NCBI GenBank assembly: GCA_016699325.1
Contig: CP064971.1
Location: 1,116,001 to 1,180,000, forward strand
Reading direction: 5' to 3'
Length of the DNA: 64,000 nucleotides
From: Methanolinea sp.
GTDB taxonomy: Archaea; Halobacteriota; Methanomicrobia; Methanomicrobiales; Methanospirillaceae
The position numbers and the translations under genes were made by a program. Of this stretch, positions 1 through 7,113 are shown one piece after another; positions within the stretch are counted from its first letter, which is position 1; every line of letters starts with the position of its first letter. The notes under the pieces were generated by a model. It was not told the DNA's origin. It ran no database searches and saw nothing but the letters and a program-made list of their open reading frames with translations.

Positions 1-154
1 CCATCCAACCAGGAATGATTTCTCATGGACAAAAAAATACCTGCCGGATGTAATACCAGCGCCGGGATTCGGTCTTCATTACGAAGTTCATAGTCTGGAA
101 ATAATTCTTAAACAGGAATTTCGTGAAACTCATTGACTGATGATACCGGGGAAG

Positions 155-1831
155 TCATGCCGATTCAGAGTGATGATGTGATTCAAGAACCCCCTGAATA
201 ATTCGTTCCACCTCTTCAATAGCAATGACGTAATGACATTGCCAAGGTACTGGACCCGTCCCGGGGAGAGAAGCGCCCCGCACCTCTATCAGGTTCTGTC
301 CGATTATACGGGTAATTTGTGAAAATCCCTGAGACATTCCTTCCCCGATCAACTGCAGAATCGTTGCATCTTTAGGAGCCCAGAGGATATTCGTGAACCC
401 GGCACCAGTTGGACCGGCAATGATTCCTGCGGTTGAGAATTCTTTCACCTGTTCATGAAATGTCATGGTACCCGGATTGACAGATTCGAACCCGTATTGC
501 ATGAAAACCTCTTCAATTTCACGTTCGTTTAGTAACATTCGATTTTCCTGGCCACTTCTTGAAATATACAATCGTTTGAATGGCTTCCGTTGAGGAAGGG
601 TGATTAGACCTGATCGTTTTCGTAAATACCAGATGGCGATTGGAGAAATTGCCGTGTCTGATGGTTGAGGCAAAATTCCTTCCCTATACTCCTGGACAAT
701 AAAAGATAGTCGGGAGGGAACGACAAGTCTGTGTACAAGATATCGTTCTCCATATTTCACAGGAATTATTTTTCTTTCCACCGAACAAACTGTATCCAGT
801 GCCTCCAGGAGATTGGGATGAAGATCTTGGTCGATGATAAGAGGGATATGGCCGTATTCCGGAAACTGGTCAAGGGTCCAGAAACGGGATATGTATTCCA
901 CTAACCAGTGGAAATAATTCGAAGAATGAATCCCTGACATGAAAATCCCTTCCTGTATTGGCTCACCAACTTCCTGCTCACCGTGCACGGTGAGGGTGTC
1001 ACCGGGACCATACAGTATTTGATATCCATTCTGGGTATAATCGAATTTCTCCCGCCTATGATGCAGATATTCATCGTACAGGGCTACATGTGTGTCGACA
1101 AAGAGAGGATTATGCCCCCCGATGATACTGACATCTTTGAGTTCCGCGAGATAAATTTCAGGGAGTGTTGTACTCCAAGATGATGGATCATGCACGATGT
1201 CCGGATTGTCCTTTCCAAGGATATTCATTGGTATTTCTTTTTTTACGGTATAATACGGTAATCCTTGGTCCTTGCACCATTCTTTGACACCTTTTATTGT
1301 AAAAATACAGGTATTTGTATCGGAAAAATAGCTACCCAACCGCTTCCGGTCTTTGATAAAAGCAGATGTTGCTATATCAATTTTTCCCTTTTTGAGAGCA
1401 GACTCATAGCTCTTGGCATGGATTCTCTTCTGAGCATAACTCACACGCACGTTGTTGAGATTGGTGCTGATTTCAGGGGAACAGTCTTCAAACCGGCATC
1501 CATCATATAAAATTGTTATATCAAGGCAATATTTCCCTTCCTCTGGCGGAGATTCGATATACACAACAAGTTTTCTTGATTCCCCGGTCTGGAGTGGCTT
1601 ATTCAGTAGCGTAGGCCGTTTACCTTCGTAGCATTTATCGGACGGTTCCCGCACCCATCGATGGATTATCAGCATGGGATCGGGAGGGAAGGAATCGATA
1701 GTAAACGGGCTAAGGTTCCGGATAAAAAGCGGGATTCTTAACTGTTCGCCAATCCGCATCCGGAGATTCCGGAGAGGGCATATCATGGTAACACTAAAAA
1801 GATCCTTATCGACCTTGTCCATGTGCATCAA
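155..1831 (-). CDS. GT61-family (DUF563) glycosyltransferase with N-terminal beta domain
   Basis: The C-terminal half carries the GT61/DUF563 pattern: SNYFHWLVEYISRFW near residue 300, LYISRSGQENR near 420 and a terminal block AGIIAGPTGAGFTNILWAP. This family transfers sugars to surface glycans or glycoproteins. The first ~110 residues look like a beta-sandwich (LRIPLFIRNLSPFTIDSF), resembling carbohydrate-recognising modules fused to polysaccharide enzymes; that resemblance is inference. The frame opens with TTG at 1831, and an ATG lies one codon downstream at 1828. No promoter is obvious. It heads a run of surface-glycan genes (aminotransferase, GT2, RgpF). No transmembrane segment is seen, so a cytoplasmic or membrane-peripheral site is likely. 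Confidence 0.85.
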   Translation of the reverse strand: MMHMDKVDKDLFSVTMICPLRNLRMRIGEQLRIPLFIRNLSPFTIDSFPPDPMLIIHRWVREPSDKCYEGKRPTLLNKPLQTGESRKLVVYIESPPEEGKYCLDITILYDGCRFEDCSPEISTNLNNVRVSYAQKRIHAKSYESALKKGKIDIATSAFIKDRKRLGSYFSDTNTCIFTIKGVKEWCKDQGLPYYTVKKEIPMNILGKDNPDIVHDPSSWSTTLPEIYLAELKDVSIIGGHNPLFVDTHVALYDEYLHHRREKFDYTQNGYQILYGPGDTLTVHGEQEVGEPIQEGIFMSGIHSSNYFHWLVEYISRFWTLDQFPEYGHIPLIIDQDLHPNLLEALDTVCSVERKIIPVKYGERYLVHRLVVPSRLSFIVQEYREGILPQPSDTAISPIAIWYLRKRSGLITLPQRKPFKRLYISRSGQENRMLLNEREIEEVFMQYGFESVNPGTMTFHEQVKEFSTAGIIAGPTGAGFTNILWAPKDATILQLIGEGMSQGFSQITRIIGQNLIEVRGASLPGTGPVPWQCHYVIAIEEVERIIQGVLESHHHSESA

Positions 1832-1951
1832 AACCGGCCTGGCGTCCTACACGTGCAGTTTGAAAGGCAATACCTGTGATGAATTATTCACTGGCCGGAT
1901 GAAATCCTTTTCCCAATTTGAACAATTGATTTGTCCACAATAAAAAAATTC

Positions 1952-2315
1952 GTAACTGTTCAGGGTCAACCCCAATATCCTTGTATAATGATGTAATAAT
2001 AATAATTAGTAACCGAAAATCGGCAGAATAGCTATACCAACGAAATAACCCCTGCAACAAATATTCAATCGCCTCTCGCCCTCATCGAAGAACAAAACCG
2101 CATCATATCAGAGTTGCGAGCAGGAAACGCCCAACTCCAAAGCCTGCATCGCAGAGCTCGAAGCACGGTTGAACCGGCACAGCCGGAACAGCAGCCTTGC
2201 CACCCTTGATGGATGGATTCTGACGCTCCCAGGGTCGGTGGAAGAAAGGGGAAAGGCTGCCTGGCGGACAGAATGGGCATAAAGGTCATACCCTGGAATG
2301 AGTAGAGAACCCCAA
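1952..2315 (+). mobile_element. Decayed IS66-type element, left end and transposase N-terminus
   Basis: At 1952 the sequence starts gtaactgttcagggtcaac; IS66 elements characteristically begin with GTAA. About 110 bp further on, conceptual translation with frame changes gives LIEEQNRIISELRAGNAQL, then LNRHSRNSSL and GGQNGHKGHT. These match the coiled-coil and NSxNSSxPPS...GGQxGHKG landmarks of IS66 (TnpC) transposase N-termini. At least two frameshifts and stops make it non-functional. A middle fragment of the same kind of transposase lies at 3545-3795, on the other side of the methyltransferase gene. Confidence 0.7.
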
Positions 2316-2680
2316 CCAGGTCCGGGGTCTGTTTCAGGTGGAAATACCTCGGTCTTTTTAATGCGGGAATCCGGACTTCGATTCTCCCGATCTAGAATTC
2401 AGCAGGATGTTCAGGGGTATGAAAATGCCTGTTCAACACGTGTCTTCACTTTGTTTAATCGAGTTGACGAATGTATTACCATACGATCACCCATTGAAGG
2501 TGTTTTTAAAGCTGTGAAAGTACTTTTTCCTTGAAACGATTGCTTCGCTATACAACCCGTCCTGTTGAAAAAGTGGTCGTTGCTAGTGTTTGGGCTCTGG
2601 CACAAAAGACGTTCTACAACACATTGCTGAATGGTAATTTTGTAGGAGGCTAATTACTTATTTATTCCAGAATCTTAAAT

Positions 2681-2690
2681 CTATAAATAA
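2681..2690 (+). promoter_or_regulatory. Probable TATA box of the methyltransferase gene
   Basis: ctataaataa within a purine/AT-rich stretch lies about 50 bp before the ATG at 2742. That is a plausible archaeal TATA-to-start distance with a short 5' leader. A weak GTGGA lies before the ATG. Confidence 0.5.
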
Positions 2691-2741
2691 AAGTTTCAGT
2701 GAAAGTGCTATAATCGTTGAATTTTTTACGAGTGGAAACCT

Positions 2742-3509
2742 ATGGAGCAAGATTCTAATAAATTCAAAGACTATGCTTCACGACTTATAAAAGAATACTC
2801 CCGGCCCTTTTCTTTTGAAGAGATCCATTCACACATAAGGGTAAAACAAGCACTTACATTTCTTGAGATCAATAAATGCAATAGGATTCTTGAAATTGGA
2901 GGTGGAAAAATGCCTCTTTTTCCGTATCTTGTCAATTTTGACCAATATGTTCTTGTTGAACCTATCCAAGAATTTGTCTCAAGCGCTTCATCACAATTGC
3001 AATGTTCCCACAGAATAACCATTATTCGAGATTTTCTTGAAAATTGTCAGGAGACTTTAGAGGAAATTGGTTTTGATTGCATTATCGCAAATGGTGTTCT
3101 TCACGAAGTTACCGACCCTCGTTCTTTTCTAACAACAGTGAAAACCATCTCTCACGAAAATACAATCTCTTATTTTAGCCTTCCAAATGCGGCATCTTTG
3201 CATCGTCTTTTAGCAAAAGAAATGGGGCTTATTAAAACCATTTTTGAGATTTCCAATACTGATAAAAAATATCATCGGGCACTGGTATATGATAAAAAGT
3301 CAATAATATCGCTTATGAATGAAATGGGATTCTCTGTGATTGATTTCGGTACTTATTTTATTAAACCTTTCACTAATAAGCAGATGGAGGAATTAATTAT
3401 GAAAGGAATTTTCGATATGAAATTAATCGATGGTCTCATAGGTCTTACTGCATACCTACCAGAATATGGATCTGAAATGTACGTTATTGCTAAAAGACGA
3501 TATGAATAA
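2742..3509 (+). CDS. SAM-dependent methyltransferase (class I)
   Basis: The protein is 255 aa. A Rossmann motif I is visible as ILEIGGGKMPLFPYL (about residues 47-61), followed by an acidic post-I strand YVLVEP, a motif-IV-like strand FDCIIANGVLHEV and a motif-V-like block around residue 150. This is the layout of class I small-molecule or sugar O/N/C-methyltransferases. The substrate cannot be told; the neighbouring glycan genes suggest a sugar or glycan precursor. The gene is AT-rich and sits alone between two pieces of a broken IS66-type transposase, which suggests acquisition with or into a mobile element. Confidence 0.8.
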   Translation: MEQDSNKFKDYASRLIKEYSRPFSFEEIHSHIRVKQALTFLEINKCNRILEIGGGKMPLFPYLVNFDQYVLVEPIQEFVSSASSQLQCSHRITIIRDFLENCQETLEEIGFDCIIANGVLHEVTDPRSFLTTVKTISHENTISYFSLPNAASLHRLLAKEMGLIKTIFEISNTDKKYHRALVYDKKSIISLMNEMGFSVIDFGTYFIKPFTNKQMEELIMKGIFDMKLIDGLIGLTAYLPEYGSEMYVIAKRRYE

Positions 3510-3544
3510 TGCAGGGATAAGCAGTCTTGGAAGGGCACGAGCAC

Positions 3545-3795
3545 TTGGGTGAAGCTGAAGAGAAGGTACAACATGAGAGCTTATGGCAGGAGCACATGTA
3601 ACTCAACGTGGACGAGACCGGGATGCGGGTGAACGGCATCCGGGAATGGTTTTCCATGTGGCGAGTATCGAGATCCTCACTGCATATGGTCACCATTGAA
3701 AACGATGGTCTCAGGCAATGGGTGACCTGCAGTTCCTGTTCGCGGTTCCGTGGTACGGTGGTCTGTTGCTTCTGGTAGGTATTTATCTGGGTGTG
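3545..3795 (+). mobile_element. Decayed IS66-type transposase, middle fragment
   Basis: Translation from about 3600 reads LNVDETGMRVNGIREWFSM followed by SLHMVTIEN. This is the DETGxRVxGxxxWxHV catalytic region of IS66 transposases, with the first DDE aspartate. After a frameshift, AMGDLQFLF and RFRGTVV follow, corresponding to the EAMxxIGxLPxFxGxxVHD stretch. No complete frame remains, and no convincing right terminus is seen before 3890. Together with 1952-2315 it probably represents one element in which the central part was replaced by the methyltransferase gene, or two separate relics. Confidence 0.65.
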
Positions 3796-3889
3796 AGGTG
3801 ATAGTGTGTCGGGATACTCGGGTCGAATTTACAGCATTCTAAATACACTGCCTTGAACCCTAAAAAGTAAGTTCAAAGGAAAGATAAAA

Positions 3890-4990
3890 ATGGATCATGT
3901 TCCTTTTATTGACCTGAATAAAGAATATCAAGCGATAAAGACCGAGATTGGGGTGTCAATACAGCGCGTGCTAAATCGCGGATGGTTCATCCTCGGCGAA
4001 GAGCTCATATCCTTTGAGAAGGAGTTTTCAGCGTATATTGGAACGAGACACGGGATTGGCGTTAATTCGGGGTCAGATGCCCTTTTTTTGGCGCTTAAAG
4101 CCCTGGGATTGGGCCGGGGCGATGAAGTTATAACGGTGGGAAATTCCTTTGTATCGAATATCGATGCTATCCTACGAAACGGAGCGCAACCGATTTTTGT
4201 AGACATTGAACCTGATACATTGTGTATCGATCCGAGACAGATAAAAAAACAAATAAATAAAAGAACGCGGGCCATTCTCCCTGTACATCTTTATGGACAT
4301 CCGGCTGACATGAACCCTATCAGGGAGTGTGCAGATGATCATGCATTATTCGTTGTTGAGGATGCATGTCAGGCGCATGGGAGTACGTACAACGGCGAGA
4401 AAGTCGGAAGCATAGGGGATGTAAGCTGCTTCAGTTTTTACCCGACAAAAAATTTAGGCGCTTATGGAGATGCTGGCATAATTCTCACGAATGATGAAGA
4501 TCTCGCATCCCGGGTGTCCATGTTGCGGAATTACGGGCAGTCAGAAAAATACCATCATGATATTTCCGGCTTCAACAGCAGGATGGATGAAATACAGGCA
4601 GCTATACTTCGAACTAAATTGAGGTATTTGGATAGTTGGAATGAAAAAAGACGCAAATGTGCATATCGTTACAATGAGTACCTGAGTCAAACTTCCCTTG
4701 TCACGCCATTTGAGAGAGAGGATTCACGACATGTATACCATCTTTATGTTGTTCGGGCTCCGGAAAGGACCGTCTTGATGAAAAAACTATTAAAAAAAGG
4801 TATCCAAACCCAGATTCACTATCCTGTTCCGGTCCACAGACAACCTGCGTATTTCCGGTACGGGTTGGATCGTCGGCTCCCGATCACTGAAGTATCTTGC
4901 AGTGAAGTATTATCGCTCCCGATGCATCCTTGGCTGGATGATGACCAGGTCCGGTATATTACACGTGAGGTGAAAGATGCCCTTGGTTAG
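3890..4990 (+). CDS. DegT/DnrJ/EryC1/StrS-family sugar aminotransferase
   Basis: The protein is 366 aa, full length for this PLP-dependent family. Landmarks in order are FIDLNKEYQ at the N-terminus, NSGSDALFLALKALG (phosphate-binding part), VVEDACQAHGSTYNG (Asp contacting the pyridine nitrogen, residues ~154-168), and FSFYPTKNLGAYGDAG, whose lysine would form the PLP Schiff base (residues ~182-197). It would convert a 3- or 4-keto nucleotide sugar to the amino sugar. AAGGAAAG precedes the ATG. Its 3' end overlaps the GT2 gene by 14 bp, so the two are almost certainly co-transcribed and act in the same glycan pathway. Confidence 0.93.
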   Translation: MDHVPFIDLNKEYQAIKTEIGVSIQRVLNRGWFILGEELISFEKEFSAYIGTRHGIGVNSGSDALFLALKALGLGRGDEVITVGNSFVSNIDAILRNGAQPIFVDIEPDTLCIDPRQIKKQINKRTRAILPVHLYGHPADMNPIRECADDHALFVVEDACQAHGSTYNGEKVGSIGDVSCFSFYPTKNLGAYGDAGIILTNDEDLASRVSMLRNYGQSEKYHHDISGFNSRMDEIQAAILRTKLRYLDSWNEKRRKCAYRYNEYLSQTSLVTPFEREDSRHVYHLYVVRAPERTVLMKKLLKKGIQTQIHYPVPVHRQPAYFRYGLDRRLPITEVSCSEVLSLPMHPWLDDDQVRYITREVKDALG

Positions 4991-6359
4991 TGTCCTCATG
5001 CTATCGTTCAATCACGAACAATATATTGGAACAGCTATCCGGAGCGTGCTTTCCCAGAGTTATACTGACTTTGAACTTATCATCATTGATGATGCTTCAA
5101 ACGATAACTCTCCGTTAGTGATAAAAGAATTTGCCACCAAAGATACCAGGATAAAACCGATATTCCATGAAAAGAATCTTGGCATTGCAAAAAGCCTCAA
5201 TGAAGGAATAGACGTCGCAGAAGGCACATTTATAGCGCTCATCGGTTCCGACGATGTCTGGTCGATAGAGAAACTTGAACGACAGATTGCTGAATTGGTA
5301 AAAAATGAGAATCTCCTCGTATGGTCAGAGGGACTAATTATCGATCAGGGGGGTATTTCTTCCGGAGAATATTTTACGAGGTTGCACCAGGTCCGGGAAC
5401 GAAAAAAAAGCGGGTATATTTTTGAAGATCTCCTATGGGGAAACTTCATCCTGGGATCAAGCCTGGTATTTAAAAAACAGAATTTGGGAACCACCAGGTT
5501 TAATGAAGAATTGAAATACCTCAACGATCATCAATTTTTTATCGATATGGCAAAAAAATATCCCTATCTCTATATCGATACCCCTCTCGTTCAATACCGG
5601 ATTCATGGGCATAATACCATAATTAAGGATAAGGAAGGTCATTTTCGGGATTTACCAAAATTGTTCCGTTATGTTTTAGAGACTTATGGTGATGGAATAA
5701 GAAATGACATAAAAATCTATATATTTCAATATACGGTCGATGCACTCAATGAAATAATTACATCTCGCGAGACAGAAATCGGTTCTCTCCACCATACAAT
5801 AAAGCAGATTCCTGAGTTGGAAGGCCGCATCAGCGATCTTAACAAACACCTGGGAGAACTGATCACGTACGCGAAATCACAGCAGTCAGCCGTCCAGATG
5901 AAAGATAAACAAATCGGAAAACTTAAAAATCAAATTAGAGATGATAAACAATATTTCGATGATCTGGTGGCAAAACAGCAGGCTAGAATCTTGGAACTGG
6001 ACCAACATTTAACGGAAAAGATTGCCTATACGGAAATACTTGAATCAAAAACCCTGAAACAGCAGGCCAGAATCGTGGAACTGGACCAACATTTAACGGA
6101 AAAGATTGCCTATACGGAAATACTTGAATCAAAAACCCTGAAACAGCAGGATAGTATTAAGAACCTCGAACAAGTCAAACAGGAAAAGATAAGCCGTATT
6201 CAAGACCTTGAGAATGAAGTTCATCAACTGCATGAAAGTGTTATGTACCGTGTCACCCTTGCATTTCATGTCAATTTCATTGAGCGTTTTTTTCCTCAAG
6301 GAACCCGGCCAAGAATGCTATATAACCGATTTTTAAGACGAATTAGGAGTGTTTTTTAA
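4977..6359 (+). CDS. GT2 glycosyltransferase with C-terminal coiled coil
   Basis: Residues 1-230 form a GT-A family 2 domain: VSVLMLSFNHEQYIGTAI, FELIIIDDASNDNSP and a metal-binding region near ALIGSDDVWS. Residues ~260-420 are a long heptad-rich coiled coil containing a perfect-looking 28-residue duplication (84 bp). The last ~35 residues carry FHVNFIERFFPQGTRPRM, a motif echoed at the N-terminus of the RgpF-HAD protein (10035-13016). The start ATG lies inside the end of the upstream aminotransferase gene. The coiled coil may mediate oligomerisation or length control, as in other polysaccharide systems (inference). The acceptor is unknown. Confidence 0.88.
   Translation: MPLVSVLMLSFNHEQYIGTAIRSVLSQSYTDFELIIIDDASNDNSPLVIKEFATKDTRIKPIFHEKNLGIAKSLNEGIDVAEGTFIALIGSDDVWSIEKLERQIAELVKNENLLVWSEGLIIDQGGISSGEYFTRLHQVRERKKSGYIFEDLLWGNFILGSSLVFKKQNLGTTRFNEELKYLNDHQFFIDMAKKYPYLYIDTPLVQYRIHGHNTIIKDKEGHFRDLPKLFRYVLETYGDGIRNDIKIYIFQYTVDALNEIITSRETEIGSLHHTIKQIPELEGRISDLNKHLGELITYAKSQQSAVQMKDKQIGKLKNQIRDDKQYFDDLVAKQQARILELDQHLTEKIAYTEILESKTLKQQARIVELDQHLTEKIAYTEILESKTLKQQDSIKNLEQVKQEKISRIQDLENEVHQLHESVMYRVTLAFHVNFIERFFPQGTRPRMLYNRFLRRIRSVF
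5976..6143 (+). repeat. Two tandem 84-bp coding repeats in the GT2 coiled coil
   Basis: Units 5976-6059 and 6060-6143 are nearly identical and encode QQARI(L/V)ELDQHL... twice. A third partial unit starts at 6144 (QQDSI). The period is 28 residues, four heptads, so gain or loss of a unit keeps both frame and coiled-coil register. Confidence 0.9.
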
Positions 6360-6577
6360 AAAAGAGTCGTCAATGGGGTACTGGAGAGGTTCCCGGATAA
6401 ACCTATTAATTCCCTTCTATCCCACCTTTCGCACCTGGCCACCATGATTTCTGGAAATGGAATATTTAGAATTATATCTTAGCACAACAATGCATATTCT
6501 TTGGAGCCCGCATCAATATTCACGGCGAAGAATTCATTTCGAAGCAGATGTGTCAATAGTAGTGACAGGGTAATTTT

Positions 6578-6845
6578 TTATACCTTTACCGCGTTCCCAA
6601 GATAGCTGTCGAGAATTGGAGCGATGGTGTTCAAGTTCAGATGTTTCAGGTTATGGTGGACCTGTCCATAGACAAGAGCGCTCATTATCGTAACTTCCCT
6701 GAATAGTTTCCATATACCGACGGCGGTCTGTGTTTCACTTCTGGTCCGATTATTATGAAGAGCGGTTTTGATCTCCTCTTACCCTGTGAATTGCATTTCA
6801 AGGCAATGTAGAGGAGGTCTTCAAACGGATCGCCGCTTTGGAAAA
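6578..6845 (-). pseudogene. Fragment of an unidentified gene
   Basis: On the minus strand a clean 66-codon open stretch ends at a TAA at 6578-6580 (LFREVTIMSALVYGQVHHNL, then NTIAPILDSYLGNAV). It is preceded by a frame change into GDPFEDLLYIALKCNSQ. It has the composition of a real protein C-terminus but no start and at least one frameshift. I do not recognise the family. The rest of 6360-7061 shows nothing else. Confidence 0.4.
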
Positions 6846-7061
6846 CTTTGTATTAGCGAGGGAAGGAGACGCAATAAAAAGATAAAGACGATAAATGACC
6901 CTACTGCCTTCATGGAAAGCAAGTCATGATCTATCATTCAATCCTTCTCTCAATTTATCAGCATAATACCATCCCCTTCCTGGATATTCTCATAAGACAA
7001 CAATTCAGGTAAAAAGTTAAGTGGCATTCAAAAAATTTTTGCAATTAACTTGAAAGCTCAA

Positions 7062-7078
7062 AAATAATAAATATCCAA
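7062..7078 (+). promoter_or_regulatory. Probable promoter of the beta-helix surface protein
   Basis: aaaaataataaatatcc is a TATA-like stretch about 36-52 bp before the ATG at 7114, and AAGGTGG (7104-7110 region) is a good ribosome-binding site. The same AAGGTGG site precedes the secreted protein gene that starts at 46040. Confidence 0.5.
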
Positions 7079-7113
7079 CAATTATTATTCTAAGTCATAA
7101 GTCAAGGTGGCAT

